From Euryarchaeota archaeon UBA259 (lineage in GTDB: Archaea > Thermoplasmatota > Poseidoniia > Poseidoniales > Poseidoniaceae), in assembly GCA_002506275.1 (NCBI GenBank), contig DAXG01000042.1:1-64000 (forward strand): a stretch of 64,000 nt of DNA. The letters are read 5' to 3'. The notes below the pieces were generated by a model. It worked only from the letters and a program-made list of their open reading frames with translations, made no database searches and was not told where the DNA came from. Made by a program: the position numbers and the translations under genes. Shown in pieces: positions 17,713 to 25,685 of this stretch. Positions within the stretch are counted from its first letter, which is position 1, and the number at the start of each line of letters is the position of its first letter.

Positions 17713-18945
17713 TCAAAATCTCTTTTTCAACAGCATTTCGAGCCGACTGGCGAGGTCTTTTGGTAGGAAATGTGGCATGCTCAGATGAGTTGTCCGCCCC
17801 CTTCCACCGGTGATTGTAGCCACCCTGGAAGAGATGATTTGGCGCTCTTCAAAATCTTTCAAATATTTCCAAACCGTGGTATGACTCTTCATTTTTTGTT
17901 CATACTCCTCACAAACTACGGCGTAGAGTTGCTCGACATCACCGGTTGTCATCGACTCTTCTTTTGTCAATCGTCTGCACAAAGCCAGAAGCACCAACAT
18001 TGCATTTGGATTGAGGTCATCGATGTGTTCAAGATTACTTCCCGACGTTGTTGGTTCTTTGTTGAGCGGGACGTGAATATCGTCGATGATAAGCCGTCGT
18101 TCAGTGTGAGCATCTTGGCGGAATTCACATCGTTCCACCGCTGCATTGAGTAATTCAATCACTCGCCGAGCATCGCCGGTTATCGCCGCTTTTTCAGCCA
18201 AAATACGAATAATTTCGGGTGTCCATGTCCCCGGCACCAATCCTTGTATTGCTCGTTGTGTTGCAATCGCAGCAAGACCTTCGATGCCGTACGGTTTAAC
18301 TCGAAGATGATTGGTACTCCCCATTCTCGAGATGACGGCGGTTTCCAGTACATCAAGAACCTGTTCTTGGCTGATGAGGATGAGCGACAGTGTACCCTTT
18401 CCACTTTGATCCTCGTCGATACGTAACAGTTGGTATAGCAGGTCATCGCCTGAACGGCGCAGCATATGGTCCACTTCATCCAGGACAACGATGAGATGAG
18501 ATGTTTCCTTGCGCAGAATACGCCGTAGGCTCATCAACAGTTCTCCCATTGAGAGTCCACGGTCTGGATGACCGGGTGCTAATTCGTGCAAGATGCGCTG
18601 AACAACGCGCATGCTCGTTGAAGCGTTGCGACAGTTGACGTGTACAGAACGAATGTTCCTCTTGTTGGAGAGATGACGTTGTATGTCACGGCAAAAAGTT
18701 TGAGCAAGTGCGGTTTTTCCACTGCCGACTGGACCAGTAATGACCACGCGGCCCGAGCCTTCAGGCAAATGAAGTGTGGTGAATTTGGAGGCCAACTCGT
18801 TTTGAACATCTTCTCTGCCAACCAGTTCATCTGGGACATAATCGAAGTTGAACACTTCGGGATTCGCCAGTACCCAGCCAGCGCCAATTCGGTCGAGGTA
18901 GTTACTCATAACATCGGAAGGCTTTCGCCAACCGTTATTGAACAT
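17713..18945 (-). CDS. cdc6: Orc1/Cdc6 replication initiator
   Basis: Archaeal origin-recognition and helicase-loading protein. FDYVPDELVGREDVQNEL is the typical N-terminal segment. Walker A is GPVGSGKTA, Walker B is LIVVLDEVDHML, sensor 1 is ISRMGSTNHLRVKPYG, and a C-terminal winged helix (about residues 325-400) is present, with TGGRGRTTHLSM as the wing. The 410-residue length is normal. An internal ATG at 18909 is an alternative start. It is the only Orc1/Cdc6 seen here. Archaeal origins often lie beside cdc6, and a short inverted repeat precedes it, but no ORB-type repeat array is visible nearby. Confidence 0.93.
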   Translation of the reverse strand: MFNNGWRKPSDVMSNYLDRIGAGWVLANPEVFNFDYVPDELVGREDVQNELASKFTTLHLPEGSGRVVITGPVGSGKTALAQTFCRDIQRHLSNKRNIRSVHVNCRNASTSMRVVQRILHELAPGHPDRGLSMGELLMSLRRILRKETSHLIVVLDEVDHMLRRSGDDLLYQLLRIDEDQSGKGTLSLILISQEQVLDVLETAVISRMGSTNHLRVKPYGIEGLAAIATQRAIQGLVPGTWTPEIIRILAEKAAITGDARRVIELLNAAVERCEFRQDAHTERRLIIDDIHVPLNKEPTTSGSNLEHIDDLNPNAMLVLLALCRRLTKEESMTTGDVEQLYAVVCEEYEQKMKSHTTVWKYLKDFEERQIISSRVATITGGRGRTTHLSMPHFLPKDLASRLEMLLKKRF

Positions 18946-18948
18946 ACG

Positions 18949-18967
18949 GTTTCATTTCATCTGAAAC
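18949..18967. promoter_or_regulatory. Inverted repeat upstream of cdc6
   Basis: GTTTCA (18949-18954) and TGAAAC (18962-18967) form a perfect 6-bp inverted repeat with a 7-base spacer, in the 52-base gap between cdc6 and dph2. It sits directly before the first possible cdc6 start. It could be an operator or part of an initiator-binding site; it is a single copy only. Confidence 0.35.
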
Positions 18968-18997
18968 AGCGTGAATTGTGAGCAAAATTGTTGTCAC

Positions 18998-20107
18998 TCA
19001 GGGTATCTCGTCGAATTGATAGCCAGTTTCCCACTTCTTTTCACCAAGAGCCACTTCCAACTCAAAGGGTGTGATGAGGGGTTTTTGGTATCGGACAGCG
19101 TCGTCAATTGCAATTCGTGGGCAAGCCGTGTTCACGAAGGCATCAACTGGATAGAAGTCAATCAGTTCAGGACCGACGTGCTCAAGAGCAAGCAAATACC
19201 CTTTCTTTCCGTGCTTTTCGAGCAGGCGCTTCATTCGCAAGGCCAAGCTACGACGCATCTGTCCGGGCTTTTCTCCGATGAGGATGCCGAAACGTTGTGC
19301 TTCTCCTGAGGCCATAATCAGTCCGAATCGCTGCCGGAGTATACGCTCAATTCTCTCAAGAGACATTTCTTCGGCATCGCCCGTGTACGGGTCAAGCATT
19401 GCTAGAGGTTTTCCAGTGTGAAGTACCAATCCAATCGGATGGAAGTCGCCCGAACCGAGGAAAAGGTAGTGTCCGATGGAATCATCATCGCCTGAGTAAT
19501 TGCAACCGAGGACTTGTCCTGGGAAAGACAGCCGTGCGCCACCAATTGGAATCTCTACCTCAAAGCCCGCTTTCTCCAATCGGTCATGGAAGTCGGGAAG
19601 CAGGTGCAAATGCTGGATAGAACCAACCAAGCCAAGTTTCGTACCAGTCAGCGGGGCGAGTCGCCCAACAGCGTCCATGAATCGGTCCTGTGCTTCTTCC
19701 TCAGACAGTGCTTCTGGCGCCGGTTGGTTGTGCATTCGATCACGTGCCATTGCTCTGTGTGCCTCTAAGTAAGCAAGTACTGGTTTGAGTTCAGGGTCTC
19801 CGTCATAGGTGACATCAATGAATTGCGTTGGCATTCCAGAATCGATGTTCATTTGTGAATGGCCCATGTGAGCGACAAGTTCGACACCCATCATCTGCAT
19901 TTTATCATGGACCAAATCACAAGCACCGTAACACGGGTCAGCGGCCAAGATCACTTTCGCACTGGTTTCTGTTTCGATGGAGTCCATCATTTCGAGGGCT
20001 TGCATTTTCAGTCCTTCGGGGACTTGAAGAGCAATCAAGCGATTATCGTTCGCTTGAATTCGTTCCATTAATTCAGTCAATTGAAAATCGTGACGGTCTA
20101 AGTCCAT
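18998..20107 (-). CDS. dph2: Diphthamide synthase subunit Dph2 (3-amino-3-carboxypropyl transferase)
   Basis: Radical SAM-like enzyme that transfers the 3-amino-3-carboxypropyl group from SAM to a histidine of elongation factor 2, the first step of diphthamide synthesis. The three cluster cysteines are present: in DPCYGACD near the N-terminus, in VLGCNYSG in the middle and in FVNTACPRIAIDD near the C-terminus. The archaeal homodimeric length of about 340-370 residues fits. ATG 20107 is chosen over an in-frame TTG at 20119. The gene follows the phosphoribosyltransferase gene on the same strand with a 58-base gap. Confidence 0.93.
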   Translation of the reverse strand: MDLDRHDFQLTELMERIQANDNRLIALQVPEGLKMQALEMMDSIETETSAKVILAADPCYGACDLVHDKMQMMGVELVAHMGHSQMNIDSGMPTQFIDVTYDGDPELKPVLAYLEAHRAMARDRMHNQPAPEALSEEEAQDRFMDAVGRLAPLTGTKLGLVGSIQHLHLLPDFHDRLEKAGFEVEIPIGGARLSFPGQVLGCNYSGDDDSIGHYLFLGSGDFHPIGLVLHTGKPLAMLDPYTGDAEEMSLERIERILRQRFGLIMASGEAQRFGILIGEKPGQMRRSLALRMKRLLEKHGKKGYLLALEHVGPELIDFYPVDAFVNTACPRIAIDDAVRYQKPLITPFELEVALGEKKWETGYQFDEIP

Positions 20108-20165
20108 GCCCTTCCCCAATATGACCGGAACACCACTCCCTCATGAATCCACCCTACGGTGACGG

Positions 20166-20744
20166 TCATTCTTCGTCGAGTAAAATAATACGCGCTCCGT
20201 CCATTTCGAGGCGCACCAGAGATTCGATGGCCACCTCTGGGTATTCGGACTGCAGGAGCGCCAAACCCGGTCCTTTTTCGACAACAGCGATGATGTGCGT
20301 TACCTGAGCACCGGTTCGACGGACTCCTTCAAGAACTGCTTTGAGCGTACCGCCCGTTGAAAGTACATCGTCAACAATAACGACCTTTTCACCAGGCTTC
20401 AAATCATTGAGAAACATTTCACCTTTCGAATAACCAGTTTCTTGTCCGATGGTCACTTCTCCTTCGAGGCCATAGGAGCGCTTTCTAGCGATAATCAGTG
20501 GAATTCCAGTACGAACGCTTAGGGGCGCTGTAAGGGGCAAACCCATCGCTTCAATACCAAGAATAAGGTCGACACCGTTCCAATCAATGGCTTTCTCACA
20601 CAAGTCAGTCACAGCTTTCAGTACCATCGGGTCGAGTCGAGGGACGCCATCAGTGATGGGGTGAATGAAGTATGGATAATCCCCTTTCCAAATAACAGGG
20701 GCGTTTCGTAGACTCTCTCGAAGTCGAATCATTGCATCGGTCAT
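20166..20744 (-). CDS. hpt: Hypoxanthine/guanine phosphoribosyltransferase, archaeal type
   Basis: Purine salvage enzyme that joins a purine base to PRPP. The PRPP motif VVIVDDVLSTGGT is intact, and the N-terminal segment (LRESLRNAPVIWKGDYPYFIHPITDGVPRLDP) matches the archaeal Hpt family that resembles adenine phosphoribosyltransferases in fold. GIEAMGLPLTAPLSVRTG is the base and PRPP-binding region. The length is 192 residues. An ATG five codons in is a possible alternative start. Base specificity (guanine/hypoxanthine against adenine) is inferred from family only. Confidence 0.85.
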   Translation of the reverse strand: MTDAMIRLRESLRNAPVIWKGDYPYFIHPITDGVPRLDPMVLKAVTDLCEKAIDWNGVDLILGIEAMGLPLTAPLSVRTGIPLIIARKRSYGLEGEVTIGQETGYSKGEMFLNDLKPGEKVVIVDDVLSTGGTLKAVLEGVRRTGAQVTHIIAVVEKGPGLALLQSEYPEVAIESLVRLEMDGARIILLDEE

Positions 20745-20780
20745 GCCACAGGGCTTTGAGTGACGGGGTATGACCTTTAC

Positions 20781-21182
20781 TCAAAGTTCAGCAAGGAACT
20801 CGACGTACTCATCAGGGTCAAGGAGATTCTCGAGGTCCATTTCGTGAGGTTCGATGATGATGATCCATCCGTGGTCGTATGCGGAATCATTCACAAGGTC
20901 TGGATTGATTTCAACTTCGCCGTTAACTTCAGCGATTATACCTGAGTATTGCGATGGGAAAGCAACTTTTTCTTCTGCAGTCCAAATCGAAAACATGTCA
21001 CGACCTTCATCGATTTCATATTCTGCTTGCGGGAGAATTACTCGCAAAACCTCTCCGATTTCAACAGCGAGGAACTCGCTGACGCCAATCATCAAGCGTT
21101 CGTCTTTCTCTTGATACCAAAGGTGGTCTCGAGAATATTTTCTGTTGTGGGCTACGCTGAATTCTACCACTTCATCGTCCAT
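20781..21182 (-). CDS. GcvH-like protein lacking the lipoyl lysine
   Basis: The fold is that of the glycine cleavage H protein: KYSRDHLWYQ at the N-terminus, a hybrid barrel, and PDLVNDSAYDHGWIIIIEP near the C-terminus match GcvH closely over 133 residues. From the LP pair at residues 50-51 to EVN at 85-87 it aligns to standard GcvH without a gap. In that alignment the lipoylated lysine corresponds to E70 (TAEEKVAF); a lysine occurs at 72, two residues away. Unless K72 is used, the protein cannot carry lipoate. No gcvT, gcvP or lipoate ligase gene is adjacent. It may be a non-catalytic paralogue or a moonlighting scaffold. Confidence 0.8.
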   Translation of the reverse strand: MDDEVVEFSVAHNRKYSRDHLWYQEKDERLMIGVSEFLAVEIGEVLRVILPQAEYEIDEGRDMFSIWTAEEKVAFPSQYSGIIAEVNGEVEINPDLVNDSAYDHGWIIIIEPHEMDLENLLDPDEYVEFLAEL

Positions 21183-21303
21183 GGTTAATCATCCTTAAAT
21201 CGCCCCGAACCCCATTGTATATGAATCTGAGGCATATTTTGGTTTCAGGCAAATACGACAAACGGGTTAAGTGAGTCGGCGTTTTAGCACCCTTTGGTCG
21301 CCT

Positions 21304-22473
21304 ATGGATTACGCCGAAACCGATGAACAGCAAATGATTCGCGAACTCGTACGGGATTTTGCCGAAAGTGTACTCGCACCCACTGTGGAACATCGCGATC
21401 AAAATCAAATACCTCCGGCGGCAGAGTGGCAAGAGTTCCTCGAATTCGGACTTCAAGGCGTCACTATTCCTGAACAGTACGGCGGCTCTCCTGTCGATGA
21501 TATTTCTGAATCGATTATCGTTGAAGAACTCGCCCGAGTGGACCCGTCCTTCGCAGTGATGTACTGCGTTCACGTTGGCTTGTGTGCGAAGACCATTGCA
21601 CTGCACGGTAATGATTCGCAAAAGGAGCAGTACCTCACACGCTTGGCAGCAGGTGATGTTGGCGCCTATTCACTCTCCGAAGCAGGAGCAGGAACAGATG
21701 CTGCGGCTATGATTTGTAAGGCAAAACTCTCGGATGATGGTAAGCACTTCCTCCTTAACGGTGAGAAAATGTGGGTCACAAACGGGGCACAAGCCCAGAT
21801 TTTAGTTCTGTTCGCCAAGGATGTCGACCACCCCGACTATGGCGTCAAGAAGCACGGGGGCTCCACAGCATTCATCGTCGATTCATCGTTCGAAGGATTT
21901 TCAGTTGGCAAAAAGGAAGACAAACTCGGTATCCGTTCATCGGACACATGTACGCTGATTCTGGAGAACTGCAAGGTCCCTGTCGAGAATGTCTTGAAGG
22001 GTGTTGGCAAAGGATTCCCGATTGCAATGAATGCTTTGGATAACAGTCGAATAGGTATCGCTGCTCAGGCGCTCGGTATCGCTCAAGGCGCTTATGAAGC
22101 TGCCCTTCAGTACGCTCACGAACGTGAAGCCTTTGGAAAACCAATTGCCTACCATCAAATGATAATGGCGTATTTGGCTGACATGGCCACACGAATTGAT
22201 GCTGCTCGCCTTCTGGTCTATCGTGCTTCATGGGTGAAACAACAACACTACGAACACAACGGCCCTCGGCATTCAAAGGAAGCAAGCATGGCGAAGTTGT
22301 ATGCAGGTGATACGGCAATGTGGGTCTCAGAACGAGCCATACAAGTTTTGGGCGGCTATGGTTACACCAAGGAGTTCCCAGTGGAACGGTTCTTCCGAGA
22401 TGCAAAAATCACACAGATTTACGAAGGTACCCAAGAAGTCCAACGAATCGTTATTGCTCGAGCTCTCAAGTGA
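21304..22473 (+). CDS. Acyl-CoA dehydrogenase
   Basis: FAD enzyme that introduces the alpha-beta double bond into acyl-CoA, in fatty-acid or branched-chain amino-acid breakdown. Motifs are YSLSEAGAGTDAA and WVTNGAQA (flavin and substrate loops), DNSRIGIAAQALGIAQGAYEAALQYA, HEREAFGKPIAYHQ, and YEGTQEVQRIVIARAL with the catalytic glutamate position of short/branched-chain enzymes. ATG 21304 begins MDYAETDEQQMIRELVRDFAE, the normal family start; an in-frame GTG at 21271 would add 11 residues. The gene is divergent from the GcvH-like gene. Chain-length specificity cannot be told from sequence by eye. Confidence 0.93.
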   Translation: MDYAETDEQQMIRELVRDFAESVLAPTVEHRDQNQIPPAAEWQEFLEFGLQGVTIPEQYGGSPVDDISESIIVEELARVDPSFAVMYCVHVGLCAKTIALHGNDSQKEQYLTRLAAGDVGAYSLSEAGAGTDAAAMICKAKLSDDGKHFLLNGEKMWVTNGAQAQILVLFAKDVDHPDYGVKKHGGSTAFIVDSSFEGFSVGKKEDKLGIRSSDTCTLILENCKVPVENVLKGVGKGFPIAMNALDNSRIGIAAQALGIAQGAYEAALQYAHEREAFGKPIAYHQMIMAYLADMATRIDAARLLVYRASWVKQQHYEHNGPRHSKEASMAKLYAGDTAMWVSERAIQVLGGYGYTKEFPVERFFRDAKITQIYEGTQEVQRIVIARALK

Positions 22474-22474
22474 T

Positions 22475-23767
22475 TTAACGCAGAATAGGGTCCCTTCCTT
22501 TGAGGACCGCTTCCCTTCTTCCGCTTGACCACTTCACGATTTTCCCGACACAATTGATGGTCGAGCCAATTTTGAAGGCAAGTATTTTGTCGTTCTCAGA
22601 TTCAGGGAACATCACTCCTGCGGTGAATGGGCCGCCATCGAATTCACCGACAACGGTATAGCCACCACGGAACTCATCCTTTGCGAGCAGTGTACGACCG
22701 ACTTCTTCGACACGAAGAGCACAAAGATGTTCGTGGCACTCAGCAATGATTGCATCAGCCTCGCTGGACAGGCGAGATCGTTCTAATTTCTCAATCATAA
22801 TCTCATTCGGGTTTTCAATTTCCCAGGAAATAGAGCCATCAGTGACGGGTACACGAACAATCTCAGTCGACTCATCGATTTGGGATGCAACCAATGCAGC
22901 ACCCATGCTTGCAACTCCGACTGCCGAAGCCATTTCTCGGGCATTATCCTCGATTTCTTCTGTTGTATCTTCGATGGACACACTGGCCATTGTACGCTTA
23001 AGTTCCTCTTCCTGCTTTTTGATTCTTTCAGCAGCCTCTTTATTGGCTTGTGCCATAATGCGAGCGGCTTCATCTTGGTCGATTTTGAGTTCTTCAATCG
23101 ACTTGACATCGGCTTGAAATTCTTCCTCAAGGTCTCCAAATTCATCATTGACTTCTTCTTCAACTTCAGTGGCTGTTTCAGGAATTTTTTCGAACCCAAT
23201 TGATTCGAGGAACATCCACCATTCCTCCACCGATAGTCGGCCATCATCGTTCGAATCCATGATTTTCATTAACGAGTCAATGACCCATTGAGGAGGTTCG
23301 GTCTTGGAAATTTTTCGAACAAATTTAATCGCCTCATCGTTGGAGATGTACATGTCTGTATTTGAATCGAGCATTTGGGTGAGTTGTGCTGTAGTGTAGC
23401 CGGAGTCTTTGAGCCATTCACCAAATTTGTCCGCCATTTTAGCAGCCATAGGGTCGGATTCAATTTTCTTGGACACCGTAGCCTGAACGTTATCGACACG
23501 GTTACGGATGTTTTCAGTGACGGCTTCTTTCGCTTGAGGCGCCATGTTTTGTCTGATGGATTGTGCCCATTGTTTGACGGAATCTTGTTGGGACAATATC
23601 TCGATGACCGTCTCTCTTGGAATGTGTGCTGGAGGACTGTCTCCAGTGAACCGAACGGCGATTTCAGCCAATTCTTTATCGTTCAAGGATGTAAGGTTGA
23701 ATCCTTTGTCTAAGAGTTTTTGGCCGATTTTTTCTAAGGCCTTATCCTTGATTGTCCCGCCTTGCAT
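22475..23767 (-). CDS. EF-hand protein with helical middle and possible OB-like C-terminus
   Basis: I do not recognise a named family. Two EF-hand-like calcium loops are visible around residues 133-190: DSNTDMYISNDE and DSNDDGRLSVEEW, the second canonical. A strongly acidic coiled coil follows (about 205-270, EEEVNDEFGDLEEEF and QANKEAAERIKKQEEELKR). The last 60 residues (VVGEFDGGPFTAGVMF to CVGKIVKWSSGRREAVLKGRD) look like a small beta barrel, possibly OB-like. ATG 23767 is chosen over a TTG two codons upstream. No signal peptide is seen. It ends two bases from the convergent acyl-CoA dehydrogenase gene. A calcium-responsive cytoplasmic or surface-associated scaffold is inferred. Confidence 0.65.
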   Translation of the reverse strand: MQGGTIKDKALEKIGQKLLDKGFNLTSLNDKELAEIAVRFTGDSPPAHIPRETVIEILSQQDSVKQWAQSIRQNMAPQAKEAVTENIRNRVDNVQATVSKKIESDPMAAKMADKFGEWLKDSGYTTAQLTQMLDSNTDMYISNDEAIKFVRKISKTEPPQWVIDSLMKIMDSNDDGRLSVEEWWMFLESIGFEKIPETATEVEEEVNDEFGDLEEEFQADVKSIEELKIDQDEAARIMAQANKEAAERIKKQEEELKRTMASVSIEDTTEEIEDNAREMASAVGVASMGAALVASQIDESTEIVRVPVTDGSISWEIENPNEIMIEKLERSRLSSEADAIIAECHEHLCALRVEEVGRTLLAKDEFRGGYTVVGEFDGGPFTAGVMFPESENDKILAFKIGSTINCVGKIVKWSSGRREAVLKGRDPILR

Positions 23768-23809
23768 AACCAAAGGAAGTCATTCCTGTTCATCAACTTG
23801 ATGCCAACT

Positions 23810-25177
23810 TCATTCGGGAAATTGTAAAACCGGCCAATCAAGATAATTTTCTTCGCTCCAATGAAGCGAGCAGAGAACATCTTCGATTTCTTCTTCGCTC
23901 GCCAAGTCGCGTTCGATCTGTATCCTGTGAAGCCAAGTTTTCAATTTCCCAAGAGCTCGGCCTTTTGGCAGGCCAGTTCTTTGCATAATCCAATGCCCAT
24001 CAACCAGTGAGGAATGGCCGGCTTTGAGTGGCGGTAAATTCTCCAATTTTTCCAACAACGCATACACATCGTCTACCTTTTCTTCGCTTCCACCCATAGA
24101 CGGAGAGAGGTTATGGCTGCGAGTGACCACTTCGAGTTGAAGGTGCAATTCCGCTTTTTCACCCAGCACAGCTCGGAACACTCGAAGGCTGGAGGTAGAG
24201 GTCGTAGGGAGTTGGCCAAAACGCTGGTGAAGGTCCAAAATATGGTTTCGCTCTTTCTTTGAGAGTTTCAGTCCCACTAATGCTTCATCGACCTCTATAG
24301 AAAAGGTTTCACAGAGTAGAAGGGCAAAGCGAGTGAGGCCGTCAAAGTCGCGTACATACGGGTGTTGAAGGGCTGAAAGGAGAACATGTTGTGAAGCCCA
24401 GTTGCCTGGCAAAAAGGTGTCGAGTACTCCATCATGGGCCATTTTCTCAACGACTTTAGCAACGTTTCGACCGTTCAATATTTTTAGCCATTCCATCCAA
24501 ATACGTTCATTGGTCACGACTTTCAATTTATGCGCATTTTGCCGCAGTGCTTCACTTAGTTCAAAGTCAAAATCCCATATTCCTGCTTTTCCACGGTCTA
24601 AAAACCGGTAAGCGCGAAGGATTCTCAAAGCGTCTTCAGAAAGTCTGCCGTACGCTTGACCAACAGCCCGAATCAATCCTCGTTCCATGTCTTGAATGCC
24701 GTGATGAGGGTCATGCATCACTTTGCGCGCCACATCGATGGCCATCGCATTAATCGTGAAGTCTCTGCGTTCTAAATCCTCGGACAGAGAAGTGCCCCAC
24801 CTGACCTGTTCAGGTCTACGTCCATCGGTATAGTTGCTTTCAATTCGAAGGGTAGTTGCTTCGTAGAACGCTTCTTCACCTCTCAGGCTCACAGTTCCGA
24901 AATCGATGCCCGTAGGTACGGCGTCAGGAAATATTTGCATCATATGTTCGGGTTCCAGTGATACAGCGAAATCAATGTCATGGACCTCTATGCCAAGGCA
25001 TACATCCCGAACAGCGCCACCAACAACCCAAATCCCACCGCCATTTTGTGCAACGGTTGAAACGATATCGAGAATTTCAGATGGGAGCGCATCAATCCAT
25101 TGAAGCACGTGTGCGGGGCATTCAACGGCGGGAACATCTGCTTCTAATGCCGGTATCGGCCATCCTTCGATTCCCAT
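23810..25177 (-). CDS. cca: Class II (bacterial-type) tRNA CCA-adding enzyme / poly(A) polymerase family
   Basis: Nucleotidyltransferase predicted to add or repair the 3' CCA of tRNAs. It has the class II signature: GGAVRDVCLG with the metal-binding DIDFAV, RRDFTINAMAID, the ribose/base motif region LSEDALRILRAYRF, and NERIWMEWLKIL. AAAGGAGG precedes the ATG, an unusually strong ribosome site for this window. Archaea typically use the unrelated class I enzyme, so a class II gene here suggests transfer from bacteria. No HD domain is evident; the C-terminal 200 residues are helical. Poly(A) polymerases share these motifs, so the exact activity is uncertain. Confidence 0.88.
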   Translation of the reverse strand: MGIEGWPIPALEADVPAVECPAHVLQWIDALPSEILDIVSTVAQNGGGIWVVGGAVRDVCLGIEVHDIDFAVSLEPEHMMQIFPDAVPTGIDFGTVSLRGEEAFYEATTLRIESNYTDGRRPEQVRWGTSLSEDLERRDFTINAMAIDVARKVMHDPHHGIQDMERGLIRAVGQAYGRLSEDALRILRAYRFLDRGKAGIWDFDFELSEALRQNAHKLKVVTNERIWMEWLKILNGRNVAKVVEKMAHDGVLDTFLPGNWASQHVLLSALQHPYVRDFDGLTRFALLLCETFSIEVDEALVGLKLSKKERNHILDLHQRFGQLPTTSTSSLRVFRAVLGEKAELHLQLEVVTRSHNLSPSMGGSEEKVDDVYALLEKLENLPPLKAGHSSLVDGHWIMQRTGLPKGRALGKLKTWLHRIQIERDLASEEEIEDVLCSLHWSEENYLDWPVLQFPE

Positions 25178-25253
25178 AAGCTCCCTCCTTTACGACGAAT
25201 GGGGGCGCATAACAGACAAAGCATTATCGCAGAAGAGCCGTTCGAAGGGCTCA

Positions 25254-25685
25254 ATGTGGGATGATGAAGAAGTTCACCTGGTGCCGTATGAATGGCTTAA
25301 ACCGCATGAAGAAATCAAGCCGCGTAATCGTGACAAGTTGCTTGAAATGACCAAGCGATGGGGCGGCTTTACCAAACCGTTGATTGTCGATAAGCGAACG
25401 GGTGCTATCTTGGACGGCCATCATCGTTACTCGATTGCCGGTGAACTCAAATTAGCCCGTGTTCCAGCAATTTGTGTTGATTATTTGGCGGATGAACGAA
25501 TAGAAGTCGGTGTTTGGCCGGCTTCAGAACTCAAATCGATTACCAAGCAAGAAGTCATTGACATGTGCCTCTCAGGCAATGTCTATCCTCCCAAGACAAG
25601 CCGTCACACCATTGCTGATCACTTGCCTCCAATCCATGTATCTTTAGAGATACTTGCACAACAAGAACCGTCTCATTCGTCTTGA
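25254..25685 (+). CDS. ParB/SerK-like protein (possible free-serine kinase)
   Basis: A 143-residue single-domain ParB/sulfiredoxin-fold protein. VHLVPYEWLKPHEEIKPRNRDKLLEM, then PLIVDKRTGAILDGHHR, and a late YPPKTSRH motif are visible. Thermococcus SerK, an ADP-dependent kinase that makes O-phosphoserine from free serine, belongs to this family and shares the DGHHR and PPK-T-RH elements as I recall them. A free-serine kinase role is therefore plausible; a ParB CTPase/DNA-partition role is less likely because helix-turn-helix and C-terminal domains are absent. It stands alone, and its 3' end overlaps the convergent M61 gene by 13 bases. Confidence 0.6.
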   Translation: MWDDEEVHLVPYEWLKPHEEIKPRNRDKLLEMTKRWGGFTKPLIVDKRTGAILDGHHRYSIAGELKLARVPAICVDYLADERIEVGVWPASELKSITKQEVIDMCLSGNVYPPKTSRHTIADHLPPIHVSLEILAQQEPSHSS

